DNA of 64,000 bases from Echinococcus granulosus (taxonomy: Eukaryota; Platyhelminthes; Cestoda; Cyclophyllidea; Taeniidae), in the NCBI RefSeq assembly GCF_000524195.1, contig NW_020170411.1:162544-226543 (forward strand), read 5' to 3'. The translations under genes and the position numbers were made by a program. Positions 1 to 13,100 of this stretch are shown here, piece by piece. The stretch's first letter is position 1; the number at the start of each line of letters is the position of its first letter. A model generated the notes under the pieces. It was given only the letters and a program-made list of their open reading frames with translations, made no database searches and was not told the origin of the DNA.

Positions 1-1056
1 TGTCCCCTCCAACGATTGCGCTTCTGCTTCACGGAGCAGCTACCTACCCAATCGTTGTACCCATTAGCTTATTCTGGTGGAGCAATATCAATGGCATGGC
101 GGCGTCTGCCCTTGGTGCTAGTTCGCACGTAGTCAGCTGGAAGAGCATTACTTACTACCACATCCACCTCCGTGTCCATCATCCTGCTCAACCAGCTTAG
201 GTGCTTAGTTGGCTCAATTGCAAGATCGGAGTAGGTACAGTGGCATATTTCCAGCCGTTGTGTCGACGTGCTGCAGTTCCACTGTGCTGCCTCCTTCGAG
301 CATTTGGTGCAGAATTCGAGCTGCCTACGCCGCTGCCATGGTTACGTGATGGAAGCCACACTCAAGGTAGCACCATATTTAACAACATCATTCTCAAGGG
401 ACGGTCGAAATGGAAGGAAGTGAGAAGTTGGATCGATGAACTTCAACGAGTATTTCGTAGTCGAAATGAATGTTCAGAGCAACTGATTCACAAGCTGGCT
501 GTTCGCGGAACTCCACTCTTCCATGTTCAGCGTCAACGAATCCGGCCTCACTGATACCTGATTAGGACCTACATTAACCATTTGTGTCGTGATCCCTTGA
601 GTTGAGGGGGTTTTCTTTGATCCACTTTAAGTCTCTCCTAAGTCTACTTCGCGGAAAAGACGCTATTTCAGGCATTTGACAATGAAGTGGTTGCAAGGTG
701 GTAGACAACAGACAACCATCTACTAACCTTGTGGTTATTTCTATTTCTATGTTTTGGCTTCGACTTTCAACACTAATGTATCTCCTGCAATCGGTTGCTA
801 GTTTCATCTAACTTTGTGAACGGGAGAGACTTTATCACGCGTGGTTTTAATGCAATCGGCACTGGTGGAAGAGATGTGAATGGTTCTATGTTTAACCTAA
901 ATAGCACAAATGTTGACGATTTGATGAATTACTTTATTAGCATTCACCGTTTTAAAATGTCCCATTTGTTACTTTGCATCTTTTTCATTACTTTAAGCTG
1001 AAAGGCAGTTAACTGTCCAATCTTCGACTCCCAACCTTGCCAATTCTTTCTTACAG
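1..1056. other. 5' flank or upstream intron of the multi-PDZ gene
   Basis: No recognisable domain is seen here. There are open stretches on both strands but none resembles a known family. Only the block at 255-366 has both splice borders and a phase that fits the next exon; it is listed separately. The L27 domain and promoter expected at the start of an MPDZ/PATJ gene are not visible, so they probably lie left of the window. Confidence 0.5.
255..366 (+). CDS. Possible upstream exon of the multi-PDZ gene
   Basis: The block begins after a good acceptor (ggcatatttccag) and ends at AAG before gtagca. Entered in phase 2 it is open throughout, reads through VDVLQFHCAASFEHL and ends ATLK in phase 0. 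That is the phase needed to join the exon at 1057. The peptide matches no family I know and is Cys-rich. The other open phase gives an equally unconvincing peptide. Support comes only from splice signals and phase. Confidence 0.22.
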
Positions 1057-1194
1057 CCTGAAGAGGAGATGGTGGAAAGTAAGTTGATAGACTTTCCAAA
1101 AACGGGTTCCAGAATCGGCGCCGTTTTGTCTCCTCATGCGAATGGTCTGGGTGCACGCGTTGAGCGTCTGGTCGAGGGCGGATTGGCCCACCGT
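1057..1194 (+). CDS. MPDZ: Multi-PDZ gene exon: first half of the N-terminal PDZ domain
   Basis: The acceptor is ttctttcttacag and the donor is CGT before gtgagt; the exon enters and leaves in phase 0 (46 codons). It reads from PEEEMVESK through RIGAVLSPHANG to VERLVEGGLAHR. It supplies strands A to C of a PDZ fold and stops just before the DGRL motif, which begins the next exon. The EGGLAHR|DGRL junction resembles PDZ1 of human MPDZ (GSVAHRDGRL, from memory). The carboxylate-binding loop is altered (RIGA instead of GLGF). Confidence 0.85.
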
Positions 1195-4100
1195 GTGAGT
1201 TTTTCTCCATTTTACCCCTTAATGATTCTCTCTCACCCATTAGCCCCTCTCTTTGCCGGCGACTATGTGTTATCTCAACCCAAAATGCCTCCCTTTTTGA
1301 CTCCATTGTTCCCAGTCGGCCTCCATTCCCCTGCATTATTGAATCTACACGTCATTTATGCTTGTTTTTATTCTTGCTACGCACATCCTGCTCATTTGAT
1401 TGACATGCTTGTCTTTTACGCTTTTGCTCTTTTGACACATCTCTTCTAAATGTGTTTTGTGATATTATTACAACCACGAGTCCTCCTGGTAGTCAGTGCT
1501 CTATATCTACAGATGTCCCAAAAATTAATCTTCTAGGACGCAATCAAGTCTGGCAAAGACATCCATCCAAGAGTGAGTTTAATCGAGATTTTATAATCAT
1601 ATTCGTTTTTACACTTTAGCTTGACTTAGATTTGACCAGATTTCAGGATGCTATTGCAAATGCATTTCGGCAGATGCTGTCTAGATTCCAAGCATCTCTG
1701 CTTCAAAGGCGTAAAATCCGGTGAATTCTTTATGACATCGCGATTGATTTTATTTTGAAAAGCTAGGAGACAAAAGATTGGCTTAGTGAACCTAGTGGAT
1801 GGCTTGCATCGATGCCCGTGCTTAAGTGGGGCTAGGGAATCCAGGCAGCCTATTTAAGAGGACACTAGATTTCCCCAATTAAAGAACACCCTTATTGTTA
1901 TCCTTACCTTAAGAAGGACCATGAAATAATCTTGTGGTGGTAAACAGAGGAAACGAGAAAAAAGTATGACCCAAACGGCTGTCTATATGCGAGCACTATC
2001 GCCGCAAGTAGTGGATGATCTATTACCTGAAGCCACAGCAGTTCTTCGTACTCAATGACCCTAGAAGCCAACCATGCTTACTTCTCATCGCATTACGCAT
2101 GCTAATGTAAACGTCTCATCTCTCTCACTGTGTTGGTATGCGAACAGATTATCTGCCTGTTGAGGCACTAAGTAAGTCACTTCCTCACTGTTGGGTCCTT
2201 CGTATAACTCGAGTGGTCTGCCTGTCCCCTGCCACATGTGTAGCGATGCTTAATGTGTCTCTCAACTGTATCACCCTCTAGGCCAATCCTACACAGAGGA
2301 TGCGTAAGGTGGAAGTTGGAGGGTCTGAACCAACGCGAGTATCCTGATGGGTTCCTCCAGGGAGGAAAGGTAGCCGACTCTGTTGATTAGATGAAGTGAA
2401 GCACAAGTCAATTAGCCGAGGAGAAGTATATAAAAATATGTGGCGAAATCTCACGCAGAAGAGGAATCGCACCACGACCAAGTTGGTAATGGCGTCATCG
2501 TAGAATTCCTGTTATAATGTGATTAATTTGATTAGTGAAGCCACTTTCTGCATTTTGATATGATGACGCCATTACTCAGACTATTTTTTGGAGGTCATGA
2601 AGTCGAGGAAATGTGGCATGCAGCGCCCACGTAGTGCCCGATCCCGGTTCACCAGACAGCATGATGCTTGTATGTATGATTGAAGTAGTTTGAAATGACG
2701 GTAGGGCAATTCTAATGCGGTGATGCATTTTCGCCTGGAGCTTTCATTGCACCTTACCACTAGCATCTGCAGTTGACGCCTTCACCCGACACGCCTCGTA
2801 GGAATATCAACTAAGCGCAGAGGTGGTGCGAATTTGCTACTCTCATTGCTACTGTAGAAGGCGGATGGGGAGATTGTGCCCGTGACAGGCACGCATGGCT
2901 TTCAGCATTCACTTAGCTCCAGCTTGGCAACACCGTAACCACTGTCGTCGATCTCCCCTTAATGAGCACTTGAAATCCTTCTCCATAATTCAATTAAGCA
3001 TCACGCTTGACAAACACCCTGCATCTGACAGTAAAAGCCCTATTTTAAACCCACAAATGCGTCGGTGCTTCAATTTTGTGATTTTTTGTACTGGCCTTGT
3101 TGTTTCCAGCTTATAAGGAAGTGCTTGAAGTGAATCATTTCAAAGGCGACAGAAGATGTTGTATTTTTAAAATCCCCGATAAAAGGGCTTAGTGATTGTG
3201 GTTATAGGAGAAGTGCAAGTCGCCCCAATCTAACCAGGATAGCTAGTGTTTCAGCAATGTAAGTACTCAAGTAGGTAACTTGGTGTGAGCTGGGTGGAAC
3301 ACAAAAACAAAATCACAAACATTTGTTGGTTCAGCTTATGCAACAAAGAATGTCCATAGTCGCCTCACAGTTCACCGTTCCATGTTAACCCATTTGCCAC
3401 ACCACGCTTCCTCCACAAATTTCTGCCTGTTCACTGAAAGGCGAGTCGCAAATCGTGATTTAACCCAAGACCATCGTCTCCTTTGCTGAAGGACGGCCGC
3501 CTGCATGTGGGCGACAGCATACTCTACATAAATGAGAAACCGGTGATGAGCAGAATGTTCAAGGACGTGCTTCGTGTTTATCGGCGTGCCTCAACAGGAG
3601 CGGAGGCCGGCCTAGCCGCTGTGTGCAGTTCTCCCTTGCACCCAATCCGACTAATCGTCTCACGATTGGTGAAGCAATGCAGCAGTTCCTCGCCGCCAAC
3701 GTCGACACCCTCAACGACTGTGCCTCAAAGCTGCGTTCTGCTTGAAGCCGCAAAACTGGTGGCTGATGTGAGGGAGGGGAGGGTAGGAGCATTTACATGT
3801 CTTACTTCTATACGATGAGTAGCTGTGCATTTTGCGCCCTTTTATGCCTACCTAACCCAAGGCACACTGACGTTCGTGGAGTGGATGTGGCAGTTGGTGA
3901 GACGACTGACAAGTTGATGAATGCATTGGCAACTTTTCACTGTTACATTTCAGAAGAGTCAGTCTGTTGCAATGGCTACACCTCCTACGACTGGTGCGGA
4001 TGCAATCCACCTCCACGAAGGTAACGTGGCGTTAATTGTCAACCAACACAGTAGATCCATGCGTACACTTCGATGTCGCAAGTGGCGTGAGTGCAGCAGT

Positions 4101-7100
4101 CCTGTTCTGGTATGTTGGAAAACGCGGGCAATGCTGTAGCAGCTCGTGGCATTCCGAGATTCAGCAGTTAACGCATTTATGGTGTGGCCGCAGTTGGCTA
4201 AAGAGACCTCATGCTTCTCCATGCGTGATCTTTCATTTGAGGATTAGCGTTGCTGAATGAGGTGTTTGAAAAGCTAGTCCTTTGTTTGGTAAAAGCCATT
4301 GCCAGTTGCAAGATGTGCATGTTATCATTTTTGATTCCAGCTGGTGCTGATGTACATGTCTTCGTCAAATATATCGGTGTGTTGTTCAGATCCCATTCTG
4401 GTTCCTTTTATCACCCACATATCAAAGTACAAATAGGATACAGTGCTGCCTTTTCGTTACTTGTATAAAGAATTGACGGGTGTTTTGGCTTATTCAAGCG
4501 CAATTCTAGTTCCACTATTCATTTTGCTTCTTCAGTTCTAAGCTTTTGCTTTTGAGAAAATTTGCAAGGTGGACTCGTAGTTGCTGAGAAGCATCACTCC
4601 CCTTCTTTGTGTTGACACGCAAAACATCACAATCAACTCAAAATGTGCAAATGCTTACAAACTATGTTCTGATCTAAACCCTGCTGTGCAACTAAATCGT
4701 TCACCACTTTACTATAGTGAGTGTGATTAAGATGGTGGGACAATGGTTTGGTACGAAGAAGGTGGATGTGAACTGCATGGCATGGAGAATACATTTGCGC
4801 ATTCAGATGGGAAATAGGAGGCACGCATCAAAGTTTCGGACTGTGGCTTGCTTGCGTAATTAATTCAACTAAATTAGTAGGTGTGTGTATGTGTGTGTGT
4901 GAGTGACAGCTCCAACCAGTGCCGGTGGAGGTAGGATGTCGTGCATATCGACGATCACAACCCATGGCTTGATGACTTCCGTCTGGTCGCGCAGCAAACG
5001 AGCTATTACGCTTAGACTCAAAGTAATGAGAGAACTTTAAGTCTAAGAAGGAATCGGGTGAACCAGTCTGTCGATGCAGTCCACTCAGGCTTACATGCCA
5101 CTTACCACGACTTTTGATTGCACATGCCGTGTGATCCTAGTTACAGCCTAGTTACTAGGAGACTGCGACATGGTTAGTGATGCGTTATGATGTGTGCACA
5201 AGCGGCATTTGGAGACCGCCTTTGGTGTCCTTGGTAGATGTTAAAGAAAAGGTGACTGAAAGCCGCTCACTTTCTTCCGCCACATAACTGGTGACACGCT
5301 TTTAGGAAGGTGTGAGTCTAGACGTGTTCTTTTGCTGCAAGTTACAGAAGCAGTGATCTAAGTGGAACAAAAGATTGTAAGGTTATGCGGCTGCAATTTC
5401 TGATAATCTTTTAATTGAGTAGAAGGATTTTGATGTTTGTATGTTCACCAATCTCATTGTAATTTGCAGCATGTAACCTTACATGTCAACTTCTAAAAAG
5501 GACCTTAGAAGGCAAATGAGTCTCTCTTAATGGAAGTCAGTCAGTAACGTTACTTGGGAGGGTGTGCTGCTGATCCAAACGAATGTCGTGTTGCAATTTG
5601 TGTGATAGTTGGCCTCTTCTAAGAGGCAAATTTTAAAACGGGTTCAAATTACGATATTGCATTTGACAAACCCTGCAGATGGCAACGCTTCCTCATCTTT
5701 TTTTGTAGGTACTTTGCCCCTTATTGACCTAAGCAGGACACCTGATGGTAAGCGGATTTTTAAGACATTTCTCCACTTCCATGGCCTTGTGTTCAAGCAT
5801 GTTAGCATCGAAACGATTTCATATGCAGCTTCCTTAATGTTCGGACTATTTTGGAGTTCCATTAGCGTTTCGTGAGTTTTTACCATCCCAAAACTTTACT
5901 AACCAAAAGCTTTTAACTCAACAATACAGATTTTTGCGTTTTATTGCAGAGACACCTAACCCAGGTAAGCCCATTTTGAAGGGGTGAGGTCAAATAGGCA
6001 GTCGATGGAGTGATATCGCAATCGCGTCCGTGAATGTATTGTTTCCTTAAATATCTTAGTTTCTACTACTTCTCTGTTAATGAGATGGCACCTTCGGGTC
6101 ATTTATACGTATCTCCGTATCCGTTTGCTCCTCATATTCCAGGCAGACGTAAAACGTAAGCAGCAGCCTGCATATTCTGTATTTTCTATTGACCTGCTAA
6201 AAAATTAGGAAATTTCCCATCTTCATGAACTGATTTCATAAGCGTTTTAGTGGGACATGTTCCGTTCATCTTTATCAGCCTGTTAATTTCCATCCGCATT
6301 TGATAACTGCCCTCGAGGCACACTTAAGTGCTGACATTCAAGGCAGCAATGCCTAAGCGCCAGAACCCATGCCCTCGATCACACTATTTCTAAGAATGTT
6401 TCTAAAATATATCCAAAGAATTTTTAAAGATAGCTCTTCTTGCTTTCAACAAAATCTGGTTTTTAATCAATTTGTGGTATAAACTTTGTCCATTTTATCT
6501 ATCATCCATGACCATTCAGGGATCGATGAAGTGCACAAAAACTTCAGACATTTGGTCTGCGGTACTTAAGGTTAAAAAATGATCACCCTTCTTGCTTTAT
6601 GCTTATCAAGTTTTGCTTCAACCAGGGCCACCGTTCTTGCCGCACAAAACATCTGTGCAAATCACTTTGTAATCCGGAGTCCTGCTGGTCTCACTTCACT
6701 GTTGAGTCACATAGGCGCCATTATGCTTGGTATTTTACGCAGTGCTTTAGTGGAACCAGCAGACAGTAGTGAGTGTTAAATACATGTGGCGTTTCGGGCA
6801 CAGCATTAATTTACCGTTCCCTATACCTTAATTGAAACAGGCTCCCTGTAATAATGTCCAGTAAATGATGCAACTTTAGCTCACTTAAAAAACTTTACTT
6901 AAAACTAAAAACAAAATGTTTTTGTAGCCAGCTATTTATTCTACACCGACAGGGCAAAGTGCGCTTCATGTGGAATTTCTACTAATTGTAGTAAATTTGA
7001 GCGATCAAATCGAGGGAGGAATCGTAATTGAAGAAGCCATCTCCGGTATGTGGAAATGTATTTGGCTTTGACGAGTTCTTTAGTCTGTTCTTTGGGTTAA

Positions 7101-10100
7101 TTCGTTTCCTCACTTTTCAAGTAGATGATGCTTTAGAAGATGTTGCGATCTTGGACTCACCCCAACTAAGTACGCCAAATGCTTTTGTTATCGAATGCTG
7201 CTGTTGATTAACCCACGGCAAAAATTGTTTGCCCACACCGAGATCAGATTGGGTGGGTTACTGGCTTGCGTAAAGAAGTAAAAGAAGTGCTTTGACTTCC
7301 CCAATTGACCTTTCTTGCCTGAATACACTAATTCGCTTGTGATACCAATGAATTGACGTTTCACAGAATTTCACCATGTTATTATTCTTCTGACGCGATC
7401 AACACAAAAATCCCAAATCTTATGGATCCGAACTAATTTATTAATTTTTCTATACCGTGTACAACTCTTTTTTTATCGAATTCTCACAATTAATTTTGTC
7501 TCTTATTGGCATTTTTGCTTGGAATTAGGAGAAGATCCCGAAATGGCCATTCAGGATGCAACCTCAATTTCCGGTGGGCCATACATAAAAGCGGTTGCAT
7601 TGTACATCGCCCTATGGCAGTGAAATCTATCTTTTTTAAGCTATAATTATCATGGCTGCAAATAATGAAACAAAGGCTTTAAACAAACGTTTCCTTGCGC
7701 GTGTACTGAAGGGCATGCTATGAGGAAACTACGCTCGAAACGCCAGTAAGGGTAGATTTGTGCGTGAAGCTTCCTCTTGAGCCTATTTATTTCAGAAGAG
7801 GGATGTAAATTTGCAAAATCATTTAGATAATACAATCCATAAACCCACAAATCTCCTCATTTACATTTAGATGTTGATGAAAGATATGTGTGTAAAATAT
7901 CAACACTGCCCACAGCTGTTTCCGCAAGTGGATTCTACCAAGCTTATGCAACCGAGAGCATTGCCATCGAGCCAGGTAGTTCAAAATGCCCATTTCTTTT
8001 TCAACATCATTCCATTTGTTACGAGCTAAGTGATAATTTTTCTGTTTCTTTAAGGCAGAACTTCTCCAAATCATTTGTTAAACCAAGAAGAAAAAGTTTT
8101 ACTGAAAAATCGATGGCGGAGTACCTTAAACGAAGATGCAGAAATAGTTGTAAGTTTATCTGTCATCCTCTCTCTGCCATTGCTAAAGCAATCCTTTAAC
8201 TAGTAATATTACTTCTATGGGTTTGAATATGAATGCATAAACATGTCTCACTCACTGGGAAGTAATTGCGTATCCGCATATTATTCCTCGAAAATCGAAA
8301 CATGTTTCTGTCAAACAATTAGCAAGTCGCGCGACACAAAGGTGAAAACATTGCTTTACTAAATGACTTAAGCTATACTGACCTTGTCATGTTGGAAAAA
8401 GGCAGCGGATCAAGAGCTTCCATTATGTCAATTAGAACTGTTACAGGAATGGTATTTATGAAAATATCAGCCATAAATGCCCAAGTTAGGATTTAAATCT
8501 CTTCGGAATAGAGTAATGTACTTTCTCTTTCATCACAGATTCAGGAGGCCTTCTTTGTGTATATGCTATGGTTAGTTTTCATCGGAAAAGCGAATATCAA
8601 GGCTTAACAAATATAAATTGGCATTCGCAAAATCTTTCTTCGCTTGTCCTTGGCGCTGCGTAAGGTAGTTTTTCCATAAAGGTTGTGTGACTGGCCAAAA
8701 AATCATCCAATTTCTCTTAATAAAATTAGCTGTTTATGCGTTGCCATGGAAGTCCTAAAAATATAGGATGGTTTTTTTCACTATAGAACTGAAATGCAAT
8801 ATTTATTGCATACATGAACTAATCGGTTGGAATTATCTAAACGACATAAGAAACGCAGACTGCTGGTATGGGAAAATGAATTAATATAGAACGTAATGAG
8901 TTGTACAATATGGAATCGTAGTTCTGAACTGCCAATATCAGCCATTTTTCAGTGACATTTAGCCCCCACTGTAATTGGCGAGCTGTAATTAGTAGTATTT
9001 CCTTCGCTCCACTGGAATTCCAAATCAGAACTGCCTTGATGCTCTTCAACAGAGTCAATAAGTGCTTCTTAAAACAACATCTCTGCCTATCTTTTAACTT
9101 TCCAATCGCTAATCTGCAGAAGAATCATTCATCATTTTAAGGGAAGGACCAATGTAAGCATATATTTATCGAGAAGATTCCTTGCAAAGTATTCAAGAAG
9201 AGCCCAGGAAGAATTTTGCCAGAGAAAAATGCGCGCATACATGGTCTAGCCACACACATAGATAGGGGTTTAACGAATTTTGTATACCAAATACTAGCAT
9301 AGCATACCGGCGGGCTAAGTGCTACTTGTAGATTTGTCTTGACTGTGTCAATGAAGGATTGATTCATGGTTACTCTGCAGAGCCATAGGGTGACTAGAAG
9401 ATGCAATTGTTTGGAGATCTGTTGGTACAACACTATCACGAGTAAAGACAAAAACCAATTATTATGCCACCAGCCTTCAGGATAATCTCATTTACTCCAC
9501 TTTAATGGTAGGCGTGCAGTATCAAATGCTATCCCTTCATTGTCAAGTGAGGAGTTACAGGGTTCTTAAGCACCCGAATATAGAAATTTTAAACCAAATA
9601 ATAATACCCTGAACTATGATCTAGATTTGGGAGTACACTCTTCCATCAGCAAATGCTCCACTTGGAATATCCGTGGAGACACTGGCCAACATCGACTGAA
9701 TGGGTCGTCAGACAGATTTCAGACACAGGCTCGTCGAAGTACAAAAGGACAGTGTGATCGCCTCACAGACTGAGTTAAAATCGATGGACGAAGTTCTAGA
9801 GGTAACCTGCCTATTTCGCTATTTTCTTGTAGATCTCCTTATCTCACCCGTAAAACCGGCAAAGCCTTTAGAGCACTTGTCCCCTCTTGGTCGGACTAAT
9901 ATGTTAGATTCAAGCAAAATATTGAGCAGGGAAGTATTTAGTAGAGGATATTAAAAATAAAGTTTAAACTAAAATCAAGATGACATCAGTAGTTTCATGC
10001 AAATGCGAATGATTACTGATATCCTTTTATACCTTCCTGCTTATGGAATAAATCGTACCGTAATAAAACTCCTTCTCACATTGCCACACAACACTTCGTC

Positions 10101-13100
10101 CCACCCAAACATTTAAAATTATTTTTCAATGTGAATGCAAAAGCCTGACTAATTTCTACTGATTTGTACCGGGGCTAGGCACAAACAGATCAGCGGCGTG
10201 ACTGTAATGGGGAAGGACAGCACTTTTCTGACTGCCACACTGCAAAAGTCGCGAATCTCAGGATAACTTGTGAGCGGCCGATCACCGAACACCGCTTCCG
10301 GCCAGACACACTGCTCATCCACCTTCAGTGGGGATAAGATGTCCACCATCCCCTAGATGCCTAGCGCTGAGACCACACAAAGCGACACCGTCTCGATTGA
10401 GCTTGAACCTGACATTGAGAGAGGCGAGACCGTGTCGAGCTCTGGCAGTAAAATCTCTGATTTCAGACAGAAATTTGAAGCGTTCTCACGAAAAGTGGCT
10501 TTAACACCGCAGAAAATATTGGTAGAAGAGAAGGTCAATTGCCTTGTTATGTTCAAATAGAAATGCGCATGTCTTGAAGTAACTTTGATTATTGTTGATC
10601 AAAAAAATAATTCATGCATTTTATCTAATAAATGCTTCAGATATAGAGAGAGGGAAATAAACTTAGGAAATGATGCGACACAATGAGAATGTTTACTATT
10701 AGCATCACCCCATTTATGGATTCTGTACAGGTGTGGAAATATACTAATGTATTTTTACAATGCTTCAGGATTTTCGAGGTCCGGTTTCTAATTCATCTCA
10801 AGTTATTTGCTGTTAGTTGATCAATTCAACATGACCTTAAGAGTTACCTTCCAAAGATAATTATAATAAACATTTATAGTGTTTGCTGTACTTAATGGTA
10901 ACTTGCGATAAACAGTGTTTTGTTAAGTGAAATGAATGTAGTAAGGTACAGAATTTCTCCACAAAGCCCACCTTTTTGACTACATATTATAAGTGTGATA
11001 GCAATTAACAGTTGCTTGACTATGCCACTAGTTGGAAGATATCAAAATTGGTCAGGGGAGTCTCGTGATGAGTCGCACGGCTCTTCGGACGCTTCGCCCA
11101 ATCTGACGGATGACTCCATTGAAATCGTCATCAATAAGGCGAAGGGAGAATTAATTGGTAGGGTTGGTGAAATAAAGTGAATAACTATTTCACAAATAAC
11201 TGACTGACACGTTATGTATCGATGCATCTTACTGATTGCGTTGGTAAACACTATAATTTTACACCAATACACCTGGGAACCTGAATATAAAAATTATTCT
11301 TTTTTATAAAGAAATAGGGCCAATTTTGGGAGCATATATGCATTTGGTGATCAGAATTTTTTCTGTCTTAATAACACAAAGTGAAGTGAAAGCCACAGGC
11401 TACAAACATTAAATATTTGCGACATTTTTGCATACCAGTGTAGTGCCATCAAGCAATGCCTAGGTACTACAATCGAGTAGGGGAAAATTGTAGAGCCACA
11501 GTCCTTACCACGCCAGATTTTGATTTGGTGTCCTTTAGTCAAAAAAAATATTTTGGTATTTTGTTATAGATTGAAAAAAAGATGATATTCCATGCTTGGT
11601 ACCAATCACCGGCCTTTCTTGTAGGTCTCAACAAGCAGTTGAGTAGATATGGCAAGTAATAAGGAATGCCACAGTTAGAATGATCAAATTAAACGGCGCT
11701 TAACTTGTTGAAGAACACCTTTTACTGAAACTAAACTCAGGCTGGTGTCTGACTTTTTGTTTATGTAGGCATGACGCTGGGCCAGAAGGACAACACGGGT
11801 GACGGTTTCACAGTGACGGACATCACCCCTAATGGGGCACTGCGTCGCACGCTAAACTCCGTCATTGCCTACCGCAGGGTAAACTTCAAAGTAGGTGACG
11901 TGGTGACAGAACTCAACGGAAAACGTCTCCGTCATGTTACCCTATTTGGTGTCCAAAGCCTTCTCTGGAGCATGCTCTCCCTCGAAGGCAATATCAGGTG
12001 TGTGTGTGTGTGTGTGTATGATTGTATCAAGCCAACAGCCAAAGCGATTAGTTTAAGTTCCTGATAAGTATCGCTAAAGGTCATACTCCCGAATTTAAAA
12101 GGCTTAAAGCTATAACACACCAAAATTACCATTAATATATAATGCACATACACATTTTTGCTTTAAGTCATGCTGTCGCCCTTATCCCTCTAATGCCCGT
12201 CGATAACGAAGGAGCCTGGAAAAGTGGATTAAGGCCATTGCTATTTCAAAAACATTTCGCGTAAATTTTTGTGTAGATGATGTATTGTAAAATAAAGCAT
12301 TCGATTTTCTGAATGCGAAAACGTGGTAGTTTACTTATGAAACACCTAGTAAATGCGCTGAACCGAAAAGATGTGAAAGACATATCTGTCTTTTATGGAT
12401 GTTCACCTGCAACAATCCACCATTATTAAGCTATTAATACTGATCTCCCGCGCTCGCCAAACGTGATCTCTTTTTATCGTTGTAAGGATGGTCCGGATAT
12501 ATGAAGCTGTTTAGCGTTGTTAATCTATGAATATAAAGTCTTAAACTCATGTAATTTGTGAAGTATCCACCACTTTTGCCATTGCTTTCGCTTCACCATG
12601 ATTCCCACTTTTCGCATTCCTTTACTCCCATGTGGCTCATCGAATTTGCACTTATGATACTTCTAAATCGCTGACCAAATACACAATCTTCATGCGAAAC
12701 CCCTCACTGATGACCTAAAAGTAGATGTCTAAACTTGACTGAGAATTAGAGATCAGGCTATTAGTTGAAATCACGACGTCGTTATCGAAATCATTACCGG
12801 CCATACGGTGAAAACTATTCTCCGTACAGCCCTACTTTGACGTCTGGCCCTGTTCCCCCCAAGATGTTTGCATGCTGGTAAATATGCATTGTTTTGGAAG
12901 TATATGGGGCACTGCTAATTAGGTTACTTTTCGGGACGAGCCTGTTGTGGCCTTATGCATCTTGTTCGCATAGTCATGCCTCACCATTCATTGCTCACTT
13001 TTAAAGCTAAAGACTTTTAAATAAATTGACAAAGTAGGAATGGCACAAGTTGATATGATAATGCCTCAACAGTGGATATTCTATTCATTTTGTGAATTTT

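Noticed and set aside
201..554. 117-codon plus-strand open frame near the left edge
   Set aside because: No ATG-led homology. It crosses the better-bounded block 255-366 in a different frame.
10149..10556. Minus-strand open frames over the PDZ4 linker
   Set aside because: They look protein-like, but the plus strand carries two segments collinear with human MPDZ. Kept only as an ambiguity.
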